Source: Prorocentrum cordatum
Taxonomy: Eukaryota > Sar > Dinophyceae > Prorocentrales > Prorocentraceae
Assembly: GCA_963575745.1 (NCBI GenBank)
Contig: CAUYUJ010009378.1
Location: 1-27,500, forward strand
Direction of reading: 5' to 3'
Length of the DNA: 27,500 nt
How positions within the stretch are numbered: the first letter of the stretch is position 1; each line of letters opens with the position of its first letter. Position numbers and translations under genes: made by a program. This document shows, piece by piece, positions 7,265 through 15,846 of the stretch. The notes below the pieces were generated by a model. The model made no database searches. It was not told the DNA's origin and saw only the letters and a list, made by a program, of their open reading frames with translations.

Positions 7265-7883
7265 AGCATCGCTTGATTATCCGATTCCCATCCCCACAGG
7301 CGAGGACCTGGCCCCACTGGCCGACGTCCCCCTCCTGTTCTCCCTTCTTCTCCTCGTCCTCCTCCTCCTCCTCCTTCTCCTCCTCCTATCCACCTAGGGG
7401 GGATGTATGGCGTGCCTCTTCCTGCGGGTTTCGCGTGCCCTATCCCCACCCAGGAGGGCAGACTGGTCGGGCTGAGATGCCATTGATTGACCAAAAAAGG
7501 CCCCCCTGGACCCAAGTTAGGAAGCCTTTTCTGCAAATGTACCGAACCGAACAGCCAGAGTTGTTACCCCTAATACACAGACGGGGACCTGAGTGAAGCC
7601 ACGTCTTCACTAGGTTATCATGGTTAGAGGTTCTTTCGTCCTCGATGAACCACGGCCCGGTGGCGAGTGGGATGGTGTAACGATGCTGAGCACCGAATCG
7701 GAGAACCGGACCGAATCGGAGCGTGCGCCAGATCGGGCAGCCCCGGCACGGAGTCGGAGACCGAATCGGATCGGCCGCGCCAATACGCACAGCATCACCA
7801 TGCAAGCATCGGTTGCATCCGACCGCGTTGGTCTGTCGCCGCGTTTCCACAGTCGTGTATACAGAACAGTTAGAACAAAAAAA
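7265..7883. other. Non-coding stretch with a short CCT array
   Basis: There is a CCT tract at about 7340-7390. The rest (7400-7880) has irregular CGGA/GAATCGG-like repetition (7688-7775) and no convincing gene. Open frames are short and occur on both strands. Confidence 0.5.
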
Positions 7884-8040
7884 ACATACACTTTTGGAGG
7901 TCCGCACTGATTTCTTGGAACCGCGCTGGACCCCCCTCCCAGGCGCGCGGAGCGCGCCAAGGGCGGCGCCGGAGGAGCCGCCGGGGGGGGGGGCCCAGCG
8001 CAGATCCAAGAAACCCGCGCGGAGCGCCACAAATTTATGT
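7884..8040. mobile_element. GC-rich foldback MITE, family A, copy 2
   Basis: This 157-bp copy runs from ACATACA to TTTATGT, with left arm TTCTTGGAACCGCGCTGGAC and right arm CCAGCGCAGATCCAAGAAAC. The core GGCGCGCGGAGCGCGCCAAG and GGCGGCGCCGGAGGAGCCGC is shared with copies at 12167 and 27396. A run of G (7983-7992) interrupts it. Confidence 0.85.
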
Positions 8041-8387
8041 TGATGTCCTTGTTTCGGGAGCGGCCAAGAGGGGGGTGTCCGAGAGGGGGGGGTGCAAATC
8101 ATGACCGGCGGCATGTGCGCGGCCCAGCCGGGGGGCCAGGGACGTAATGAAATGAGAAGAGGCGCCATGAAATCTGGGGAATGTCATGGCCCCCGCCATG
8201 ATATCCCCCCCCCCTAGTCATCACCCCCCTCTTTTCCGCCACCGATTGTTTCGTCTTCGACCAAGAAGTGGGGATCGACGCAGATCGGGTCGGCCGAACT
8301 CGGTGTCGAGCCGGACCGGTCGGATCGAAGTGGACCCTGGATCGGCAGCGAGCGAGGGGAGGACGCGAGAAAGGGCGGGCCCTCTCT

Positions 8388-8426
8388 CGGCTACACGCAG
8401 GGGTGACCCTGGGCAAGAGTGACCTG
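8388..8426 (+). repeat. Family E arm, solo copy 1
   Basis: The segment CGGCTACACGCAGG followed by GTGACCCTGGGCAAGAGTGA matches the left arm and flank at 8560-8600 and, more loosely, 12088-12120. A degenerate second occurrence (CCCTGGGCAGGAGTAAC) follows at 8431-8448. No matching right arm is seen nearby. Confidence 0.7.
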
Positions 8427-8573
8427 TGGTCCCTGGGCAGGAGTAACAGGGGGATCGCCCGCCCCCTCCGCAACGGTAGCGTGTGTACGCTCGGGTGATG
8501 TTGGCTCCCCTGCAGGCATGGCGCTATGCTCACGGGCGCGGCTTGGTGCTGACAAGCATTCGGCTACACGCAG

Positions 8574-8730
8574 GAGTGACCCTGGGCAAGAGTGACCTTT
8601 GGTGCGCGGCGTTTTGGGGGCCGCGGGGGGACCAAACCTGGGCGCGCAAGCCGCTGCTGCCGCTGCGCGTTCAGCCATCTGGGGGGCCATCTGTGCCCGC
8701 ACCAGAGGTCACTCCAGCGAAAGGTCACTC
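8574..8730. mobile_element. Inverted-repeat element family E, 157 bp
   Basis: The left arm has GAGTGACC, eight bases, GAGTGACCTTTGGTGCG (8574-8606). The right arm reverse complement has GAGTGACC, eight bases, GAGTGACCTCTGGTGCG (8698-8730). Each arm therefore carries the same octamer twice at the same spacing, which looks like a subterminal protein-binding repeat. The centre is GC-rich and non-coding. Confidence 0.7.
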
Positions 8731-9070
8731 TTACGTCTAGTCGATTCTCAGAAGGCTCGGAAGTCCCCAGGCCTACGGAGGAGTTTCCACAGCTTTCCCC
8801 GAAGACAGGACACGCTGCTCAAAAGGCGCGAGCTCTTCTGAGAAGCCCCACCGCCTTCTGAGCAGGCCTTCTCCTTCTCATTTCTCCCCCTCGCTCGCCG
8901 CCGACTCTGTGCATGTGGGCTTCAAGGGGAAGACGCCACCTTCAATGTGTCCCCAACGGACTTCACCGCGGACCTGATTGTCATCGGATGGGAAACGGGC
9001 AACGTTCCCCGCGCAGTGCTTGCACTTGGGGTCTCTTACTCCTCCTTGCAAGTGTTTGGATGGGTCCGCC
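8731..9070. other. Non-coding stretch without recognisable structure
   Basis: I see no gene, inverted repeat or tandem array here. Open frames are short and overlap on several frames. Confidence 0.4.
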
Positions 9071-9085
9071 GAAGTGTCGCCGGTG

Positions 9086-9205
9086 GGCACCCTGGGGCGC
9101 CTTGTGCGCTGGCTGAGTCCGCCAAAAACACGCCTGGCGGGCGCCTGGCAGCCGCGTGGGCGCCCCGTGCGCTGGCTGGGTCCGCCAATGGTTCGCCTGC
9201 GGGGT
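9086..9205. repeat. Diverged direct duplication of about 65 bp
   Basis: GGGCACCCTGGGGCGCCTTG with GTGCGCTGGCTGAGTCCGCC and ACGCCTG recurs as GGGCGCCCCGTGCGCTGGCT with GGGTCCGCCAATGGTTCGCC. The two copies adjoin. Confidence 0.65.
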
Positions 9206-10750
9206 GAACACCCACATAGCTTGCATCTCATGTATTGCACAGCACGGCTTGCATCACATGGCTTGCTCTGCATAGCTTGCAGTTCATAGATTGCACAACG
9301 TAGGGTGCACGACAGGCATTGCGCTACAGATGCTACGCATCCAAGGCGTGCTAACTCGCTGTGCGAACTAGCGTACACTATAGACTGACTGGTACGATTG
9401 CGAGAGGTCATAACGGGGAACCGCATGGACGCACGCTGGCCTCACCCCGCTGGTCCGAGCAAGTCGCGTGCCCGTGAATCATACGGACAGGGCAGCCCAG
9501 TGCCAAAGGGGCATCTCCCTGCCATGGCCAAGGAATCGTGGAATGTGTTCTGGACACGTCGGAGAAGGTAACAGCGCGTGGAGAGCCACGACCCCTGCAG
9601 CGCTCTAGCTAAGAGGGGGCTCGCACTGGGCACGCTTCGGACAACGATTCTCATGGAATTGAGATTCTGGCGCCTGGCGCCCTTAGCCAGGGGAACAAGG
9701 GGACCGAGCAAACGACGGTGATAATGATGTATACCTGGAAACACAAGACGCTTAACTACATGAACGTGCAACACCGAATTTATCGGAGGGGGCCCAATTG
9801 CCTGGGCTCCAGCGGAGATGTGTCGCTAGCAGGCTATAAACAAATAATATGGAATGGATCTTGAACCGGCATGACTCGAAGGGTAGAAGTCAAGCATGAT
9901 CACAATTGTACGGGCACGCAACGAATCGTTTTCCTGCGCGGAGCACGTCCGTACGATGAGCCTGCTTGAAGCAGCGCGCTGGTCGAATATCTCTTCCCGC
10001 CTCCCCTCTGTCAAGTGCGTGTGGGAGCTCATGTTTCTCAAGATTGGGATGCATGGGGTAGAGGGTAATACCTCAAGCGACGAGAAGGAGGATTTTGTGA
10101 TTGGCTTCTGATTGTGAGTCGTGGACACGAACTTCTCTCGAACTACCCGCCAACTGTCGACGCTTCCCAGCCTTCCCTCAATCGCTGCATCCCGACGGTC
10201 AAGCTGCGGCACAATGCTTCGTCCGACGGCCCCCCACCGCAACCTGCAAAAGAGGACGGGCAGACATACCGTTCATTCGCACACAACAGGTCTGCACCAG
10301 CAAACACTATTCCAACAATCCTGCGAGCAAATGGTTCATGGCGCGTGACTCCTGCCAAAAATTACAGCAAGGCCGCTAGCGTCCAGACTGGAAGTGCGAT
10401 ACCATATGTAGATGTGTTTCCTTCTGGCGAAGTTGCCATACCGATTGCACCGCAGCGCTGCTGACAGAGCGTAGCACGTCATACTCCACTGCAACCCTCA
10501 TTGGTCCTAACGCACTGCCGAATGTACAAGACTAGCTTGCTTTCGCCTGCAATCGCTGCGACTTGAAGCCCGTTCTAGCCGTACAACGTCTACCCGAGTT
10601 CGAGCGAAACCCTCATCGAACGAGACCAGGCGGAGATCCAGATGCAATGGCGCAAAAGCTGCGCTCCGTGAAGGTTGGATGCTCATTCTGGGGCCCTTCC
10701 TGGAGACGCTCGCTCCACTCGTGCGTCGAAGCTGCGTCGAACGTCCGTCC
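9206..10750. other. Long non-coding stretch, lower in repeats
   Basis: A weakly periodic TTGCATNNCATGNATTGCA-type segment lies at 9220-9300. The rest, to 10750, is unusually free of simple repeats but shows no open frame above about 140 codons and no protein motif I recognise. It may be intergenic or intronic DNA. Confidence 0.45.
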
Positions 10751-10757
10751 ATTTGAG

Positions 10758-10840
10758 CCGACCTCGAGTCGAACCCGAATCGAACTTGAGCCGAACTTGA
10801 ATCGAACTTTCGTCGAATTGGGATCAAACTAGAGTCGAAC
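10758..10840. repeat. 11-bp tandem array, TCGAAC plus five bases
   Basis: There are about seven units of TCGAACNNGAR spaced 11 bp apart (TCGAACCCGAA, TCGAACTTGAG, CCGAACTTGAA and so on). Confidence 0.8.
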
Positions 10841-10993
10841 AGATCCGTAAGCTGGGCCTCAGGAAGGTACCCAAAAGGACGATCTAAGGGGGTGGTGCGA
10901 GGGGGGGCAACCCTCTAAAAGGCGAGGGGAACTTCCAAGAAAGCAGGGGGCTTCCGAGAACCCTTCCCCGCTTCCAAGGAGTCCTTCTGACTA

Positions 10994-11174
10994 CCTACCG
11001 GACCACCCCGACCCAACCCGAAGATCCGAATTTCGGCTGGGGGGGGGTACGGGCTTCATGTGTGTGTGTGTGTGTGTGAGTGTGTGTGTGTGTTGTTTCA
11101 ATGTTCCCGGAGCCCCCCCTCTGGAAATGGAGGGCAAATCGGGCCTTCGGGTTGGGTTGGGGTGGTTTGGTGGG
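10994..11174. mobile_element. Foldback structure with a GT microsatellite in the loop
   Basis: Left arm CCTACCGGACCACCCCGACC with CAACCCGAAGATCCGAATTT (10994-11033) pairs with the right arm AAATCGGGCCTTCGGGTTGG with GTTGGGGTGGTTTGGTGGG (11136-11174). The loop of about 100 bp carries G/C runs and (GT)n at 11057-11092. It is seen once, so its status as a transposable element is inference. Confidence 0.65.
11057..11092. repeat. (TG)n microsatellite
   Basis: TG dinucleotides are interrupted once by GAG. Confidence 0.9.
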
Positions 11175-11192
11175 CGGTGACCATCTTAGAAG

Positions 11193-11382
11193 CTGATGTT
11201 GCTCCCATCGTACTTGAGGACCACATCCCAGAAATCATGTCGAGCATCCAGAAAACTATCGAAGCAGTGCCGAGCGAGTATCGCCTCCCAGGGCCCGACG
11301 CGTGAAAACCCTCCAGATTCGGTACTTTCCTGGCGCTCGAAATTATTGCTGGTGGATCAAGGCTGAAGTAGGTTGGAACATC
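11193..11382 (+). repeat. 185-bp dispersed repeat, copy 2
   Basis: This is the partner of 6227-6415. The shared frame reads IVLEDHIPEIMSSIQKTIEA and continues to a TGA, after which the resemblance goes on (KPSRFGTFLALEIIAGGS), so the copy is broken as a reading frame. It follows directly after the foldback ending at 11174. Confidence 0.7.
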
Positions 11383-11940
11383 ATGATCTTGGAAGCACCC
11401 AGGCGCTTCTCAGACGGACCCCGCCCTCCCGGAAGCCGCCCGCCTGCTCTTAAGCACACACCCCTCGCGCTGCCCTCCTCTGCGCGCCGCCGAGAAGGCC
11501 CAAGCGACCTGCCCCCAGCGGGCAGTGGATACCCCGAGCTCGCGCGAGCGCGTCGTTGTTTTCGTCGTCGTGGATTTCTCCGCCGTCGTCGAGCTTGAGC
11601 ATAGACCGGCCGTCCTGGCAGTCTACAGGCCTACCACGGAGTGAACAAAAAAGCAGGTTCTAGAACATCGGCCCGCTGTGTCACAGCAAAGCGGTCTCAG
11701 CCAGACGTGCTCCAAAACACCATCCGGTGCAAACCACACAAAGGTTCTGAGAGCACTCTTTTGTGGGCCTCTAGGCAAACCAGGACGCTTCGCCACTGCT
11801 TGACAAGCACGTGATTGTCCATGTGTTCGTCGTCGCCGCGGTCGTCGTCGTCGAGCCCGTGATCGCGTGACAACAGGCCCGCGCCCGACGCCGCGCGCCT
11901 GCCGTCGTGTGCGCCTGGCCCACTGACGACCGCGCCCAGG
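11383..11940. other. Non-coding stretch with CGTCGT-rich patches
   Basis: Short CGTCGT/GTCGTC clusters lie at 11545-11595 and 11829-11860. There is no credible gene or bounded element. Confidence 0.4.
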
Positions 11941-12076
11941 GCAAGACTTGGGCACGACAAATACAGAAAGTCAAAAAATGCCAAACAATAATCAACACAT
12001 AATTAAAAACACGTCCCCAGACTATTGTTCGACCATTCCTATAATTATCCCCCTGTAGAGGGACACGCCCGACTTA
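11941..12076. mobile_element. MITE family B, copy 2, left end missing
   Basis: The right terminus CCCCTGTAGAGGGACACGCC with CGACTTA matches the other copies. The interior is alignable from about 11941 (CTTGGGCACGACAAATAC) through CACGTCCCCAGACTA. No TARGTCGGGC terminus is found to the left, where GC-rich sequence begins abruptly, so this copy looks truncated. Confidence 0.7.
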
Positions 12077-12087
12077 AAGCAAGACTT

Positions 12088-12120
12088 CGGCTACACGCAG
12101 GAGCGACCCCGGGCAAGAGC
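12088..12120 (+). repeat. Family E arm, solo copy 2
   Basis: CGGCTACACGCAGGAGCGAC followed by CCCGGGCAAGAGCGGG matches 8388-8426 and 8563-8600. It lies between a family B and a family A element. Confidence 0.7.
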
Positions 12121-12166
12121 GGGCCCTCGGGACCGCCCTCTCCACAGGGGAACGAAAATATTATAA

Positions 12167-12327
12167 ACATACAAACTCGGAGGTCCGCGCGGATGTCTCG
12201 GATCCACGCTGCCCCCCCCCCTCCCTGGCGCGCAGAGCGCGCCAGGGGCGGCGCCGGAGGCGCCGCCAGGGGGACCCCAGCGCCGATGCGAGAAATCCGC
12301 GCGAACCTCAGAGTTTTTTTTTTATGT
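12167..12327. mobile_element. GC-rich foldback MITE, family A, copy 3
   Basis: This 161-bp copy runs from ACATACAAAC to TTTATGT, with TCCGCGCGGATGTCTCGGAT on the left, the core CTGGCGCGCAGAGCGCGCCA and GGCGGCGCCGGAGGCGCCGC, and AGAAATCCGCGCGAAC on the right. The terminal TATGTG merges into a GT microsatellite. Confidence 0.85.
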
Positions 12328-12348
12328 GTGTGTGTGTGTGTGTGTGTC
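12324..12348. repeat. (TG)n microsatellite
   Basis: About twelve perfect units grow from the end of the family A element, consistent with seeding of a microsatellite by the element terminus. Confidence 0.9.
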
Positions 12349-12485
12349 AATGCTCGTCTGTGTCCGAGGCTATGCCTCCCTCCGGCCTCGCTCTGAGGCT
12401 CCGCCGCTTCCTCCCTCCTCTTCTCTGCCCAATTCAAGCTTCGCGCGGCCCGCTTAGCTTCGACCGGAAGAGGTGCGCTCTCGAC

Positions 12486-12534
12486 CAGGAGGAGGAGGAG
12501 GAGGAGGAGGAGGAGGAGGAGGAGGAGGAGGAGG
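12486..12534. repeat. (GGA)n microsatellite
   Basis: About sixteen uninterrupted GGA units with the purines on the plus strand, opposite to the other CCT tracts of the window. Confidence 0.95.
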
Positions 12535-12960
12535 CGTGGATCCAAAAGTGTGTCAATGCTCGTTCCCCCGGTTCGGGAGGCCTGGGCGGCCATCGGGACC
12601 GCCCTCTCCAAGGCCTCCGAGCTACGAACGGGCCCCGCCGCGCGGGCGCCCTCTTTTTCGCTCGCCGCTCGCGCGGCCGCGGCCTCGCGGGCGCGCGGGC
12701 GCGCGGGCGGGGCCGCGGCCGCGGGGCTAGCGGCCAGCTATGGGTCGGGGGAGCGTAGAGGGTGAGGCACAACAGGGGGCATGCCGCTCCCCATCCCAGG
12801 CTGCGTGGGGCTCCCGAGGCAGGACCCCGACCAAAGAGAGGTACGAGGGGGGTGGCGTCCGTCCTCGATGGGGGTGCGTCCGAATTGCCCCCTTGGGGTG
12901 TATCCCAAGGTTTCCCTCCTTTTCTCAACGGCTCTTTTTTGTGTCGGAAAGTGTGGGGTA
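12535..12960. other. Very GC-rich non-coding stretch
   Basis: 12650-12735 is a run of GCGCGG/CGCGCGGG words with several NotI-like GCGGCCGC-type palindromes. 12740-12960 shows nothing identifiable. Confidence 0.45.
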
Positions 12961-13144
12961 CAGTGAAAACGTGTGGCGAGGACGGGTGGTAAGGACGCGA
13001 GACCCTTGGAGGCCGAGGTGGGGATTTGTTGGGCGGCGGCCTTGAGAGGCCGGCCAGGGGAGACGGCAAAGGACGGGCCGCAGAGGCAAGGACACAAGGG
13101 CACCCTATAGAAAAGGCGCGCGTCCTTACTACGCGCGCTGACTG
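12961..13144. mobile_element. Tc1/mariner-like MITE, family D, copy 1 (degenerate)
   Basis: It begins TA-CAGTGAAAACG and ends GCGCGCTGACTG-CA, where the flanking TA has become CA. Interior words GGTAAGGACGCGAGACC, GGAGGCCGA, GCAGAGGCAAGG and ACAAGGGCACCCT align with the 14512-14680 copy. Confidence 0.75.
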
Positions 13145-13267
13145 CAGGGGCAGACCCAGACCTCCTCGCGTCGTGGCAGGCATCGCGACGGGAGGGCTCG
13201 TGCGCCATAGCTCCGGCCTCCGAGGGCCCCTGCCTCGCCCTGGGGCCGTCAGAAGACGACTCCTCGC

Positions 13268-13388
13268 CATCGCTCGGACGTCCGTTCCCTGTGTTTTGTT
13301 CGGTTCCGTGCGTGGTTTTTTCGCCAAATGATCAAGGATGCTCCTCGATGGCCCTCGCCGAAGGAAAAATGCACACGTCCGAGCGATG
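13268..13388. mobile_element. Foldback element family C, copy 2
   Basis: This 121-bp copy has arms CATCGCTCGGACGT and ACGTCCGAGCGATG and interior TGTTTTGTTCGG, GATCAAGGATGCTCCTCGAT and CCCTCGCCGA. It is an uninterrupted version of the element at 6906-7264 and shows the empty target site GATCAAGGAT. Confidence 0.85.
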
Positions 13389-13728
13389 CCAAGGACTCAG
13401 GATGAGAAAGTGGTCCCGGGGAAGGGCTCCAGACCTCTGGGGGTCGACGCCGTGAAACAGAATCACGGCGCGGGGGTCTGGGCAGAGGCGGGGCCAAGAG
13501 CGCATCGCTCAAACAGGCCAGCGACAACAGGACACGCGAGCATCCGGCTGGGTATGCTCCCTGACTCCACTCAGCGGGGGACACACCTCCCTTTAGCAGA
13601 CCTCCCCTTGGTGAAAACGGCCTGGGACCGAAACCGACGGACCTGGGCCCGCAAACACGACGGCCGCGACGCCCCCTCGCGAACCGAAAACGGCCAATTC
13701 CTCAATCGACGTGTCAGGGTGTTAAGAA
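13389..13728. other. Non-coding stretch without recognisable structure
   Basis: A plus-strand open frame (13338-13772) runs through it, but it starts inside a transposable element and ends in another, so I do not call it a gene. Confidence 0.4.
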
Positions 13729-13935
13729 GCAACTACTGGGAGGTTTCCATCGGAAAAATTAAATGGGATTAAGCCCCATTTGGGAGCTGTTACGCCGGAA
13801 TGGGCCTCGGACTAAGCAGGATTGAGCCGGATTAAGCGGGATTAAACGGGATTAAGCCGGATTAAGCGGGATTAAGCCGGATTAAGCCGGATTTCGGACC
13901 AGGGCAAAGTCAGAATTTAACCTCCCAGGAGTTGC
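13729..13935. mobile_element. Inverted-repeat element family F with internal decamer array
   Basis: The termini GCAACTACTGGGAGGTT (13729-13745) and, as reverse complement, GCAACTCCTGGGAGGTT (13919-13935) differ at one of 17 positions. The interior holds a GGATTAAGCC/GGATTAAGCG decamer array (about 13822-13892). It is 207 bp long and non-coding. No target duplication is evident. Confidence 0.75.
13822..13892. repeat. Decamer array GGATTAAGCS
   Basis: About seven adjacent units with single substitutions, lying wholly inside the family F element. Confidence 0.9.
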
Positions 13936-14119
13936 ATCCGAAAGGGTGGGAGGTCTGTCCACCCCCGATCCACCCTGGCATAGCCCACCCTCTACGGACC
14001 CCCGAATGGGCAGCGGCGGGCCCGCCCGCCCGGAAGCGCGGGCCTCGCGGAAGGGGGGGGGGGAGCCCCGATCGGGCAGCAGCGGATAGCCAGGAGCGGA
14101 GCGCCTGCCGCGAGCTGGC

Positions 14120-14243
14120 CACCGCTCGGACGTCCGTTGCCTGTGTTTTTTGTCGGTTTCGTGCGTGTTTTTTTTTTTCGCCAGATGATCCAGGCTGCTC
14201 CTCGATGGCCCTCGCCGAGGGGAAAACGCACACGTCCGAGCGG
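14120..14243. mobile_element. Foldback element family C, copy 3
   Basis: Arms CACCGCTCGGACGT and ACGTCCGAGCGG enclose interior TGTTTTTTGTCGG, a T run, GATCCAGGCTGCTCCTCGAT and CCCTCGCCGAGG. A perfect 21-bp direct repeat (14094-14114 and 14238-14258) flanks it, the right copy overlapping the terminal arm. Confidence 0.85.
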
Positions 14244-14511
14244 AGCGCCTGCCGCGAGAGAGGACGCCTCTGGAAGAGGACAGCTCGGGGGCAGAGGACG
14301 TGTGGGTAGGGCGCGCCCAATCCCATGGTCATACAGTCGAGGCGTTGACTTAAGGAACCCTAAATAAGGAACGAGGCCCCTATTTTCCATAAGTTGAACT
14401 TTGATTTCGTGTCGAAAACCTAAGGAAAATCCAAGGCAAGCTGCGACACAATTAAGGAACACGGAGGCCCTCCCCAACGAAAAGGGTTCCTTCTTCAGGG
14501 CCCCGACTGTA

Positions 14512-14680
14512 CAGTCAAAACGTATAGTAAGGACGCGTGGTAAGGACGCAAGACCCCTGGAGGCCGAAGTTGGATTTTTGGGGGCGGGGAGGCGGCCAGT
14601 GATAATGGCAAGCACGGGCTGCAGAGGCAAGGCCACAAGGGCACCCTCGATGAAGGCGCGCGTCCTAGGCGCGCTGACTG
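14512..14680. mobile_element. Tc1/mariner-like MITE, family D, copy 2
   Basis: TA-CAGTCAAAACG opens it and GCGCGCTGACTG-TA closes it, giving 169 bp between TA dinucleotides. Subterminal GTAAGGACGCG occurs twice near the left end, with GCGCGTCCT near the right. TA duplication with CAGT termini is typical of Tc1/mariner elements. Confidence 0.85.
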
Positions 14681-15465
14681 TATTTTAGCTCAGGATACGT
14701 TCCAGGATCTCTGGGATACCCTGGTTACCCAGCGGCCCTCGTTCTCTGCAGCCCGCATGGAACATGCAGGCGTCTCCAGAACGCCTCGCGGCCCTCGCTT
14801 CTTGAGCCCGAAGGGAGCATTTGGGGGATCCTGGGCTTCCTGGAGATACTGGGACGTACCATCACTATGACCTCTCGCTGTTTCGAACCGGGCCAGCGCG
14901 GCCGTTCCAGGACGCGCTGGGCCGCTCTGTCCGCAGCCCGAGCGTGCACGACGTGATCCCGGGAGCGGGTCGCGCAGAGCTGGCGCAGCGGCGCCGATGC
15001 TGCCGCACGCTTCCAGATCGAGAGGGGCGGTGGTGGAGAACGCCACGAGCGGCCTACGGGTCACTGCACCGATCTTGCAGGCGTGCTCCAGCGGATGCTT
15101 GCGTGGACTTCTGTCCGTGCAAAACCCCGAAACGGCGAGCGAACACAGAATTGAGTTTCACGTGGATCTGTGTTTCCTGGCCAATGAAAACCACACGAAA
15201 TTCGCTTCGAAATCTGGAGCGGAAGTCTCCAGGACACTCCGGGCCCATCCTGTTTGTTGTTTTTGCGAGTGTGACGTTTGACGCATGTGGGCGAACTTCC
15301 GCAAACCTTTTTGAAATAGAGATGCTTGGTGAGACTTTCAACTGAGAGACGATCAACGCAACGTAGGACATCCGTGAAGACCAAAGAAGTTCAACCGAAA
15401 TCAACCATCCAACCGAACTCAGACGAAGTCATGATACCGGAGAAAAGCCCAATCATACTATTTTT
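14681..15465. other. Non-coding stretch without recognisable structure
   Basis: Several open frames of 75-175 codons exist on both strands but none has a recognisable motif, and they overlap freely. I see no repeat. A single-copy non-coding or intronic segment is the plain reading. Confidence 0.4.
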
Positions 15466-15466
15466 A

Positions 15467-15662
15467 AGCCTTTAGGGCTATGGGGCTAGAAGGCTATAGG
15501 GCTAGAAGGCTATGGGGCTGTAGGGCTAAAGGGCTACAGGGCCATAGGGCTATAGGGCTAGTGGGCTATAGGATTATGGGGCTGTAGGGCTATAGGGCTA
15601 TAAGGCTATAAAGCTATAGGGCTATTAGGGTTATAGGGCTACAAGGCTGTAGGGCTATAAAG
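15467..15662. repeat. GGGCTATA-type short tandem array
   Basis: Units GGGCTATA, GGGCTAGAA, GGCTATAG and GGGCTGTA are repeated for about 195 bp, all in the same orientation. Confidence 0.9.
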
Positions 15663-15663
15663 C

Positions 15664-15683
15664 TATATATATATATATATATA
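15664..15683. repeat. (TA)n microsatellite
   Basis: Ten TA units, directly following the GGGCTATA array, from whose TATA core they may have grown. Confidence 0.9.
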
Positions 15684-15693
15684 GAACTAACGG

Positions 15694-15846
15694 GCACCTG
15701 GGCACCCGGGCACCTGGGCACCCGGCCAGGCACCCGGGCACACGGGCAACCTGGCACCCGGGCACCTGGGCACCCGAGCACCCAGGCACCCGGGCACCCA
15801 GGCACCCCCGAGCACCCGGGCACCCCCCGGCACCGGGGCATCCGGG
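15694..15846. repeat. Octamer array GCACCYGG
   Basis: GCACCTGG and GCACCCGG alternate at first, then become irregular (GCACCCAG, GCACCCCCGA). The array is about 150 bp. Confidence 0.9.

Noticed and set aside
11600-11640. Possible left end of the truncated family B element (CCGTCCTGGCAGTCTACAGG)
   Set aside because: Only about half the positions match the TARGTCGGGC terminus, and it would make the element about three times too long.
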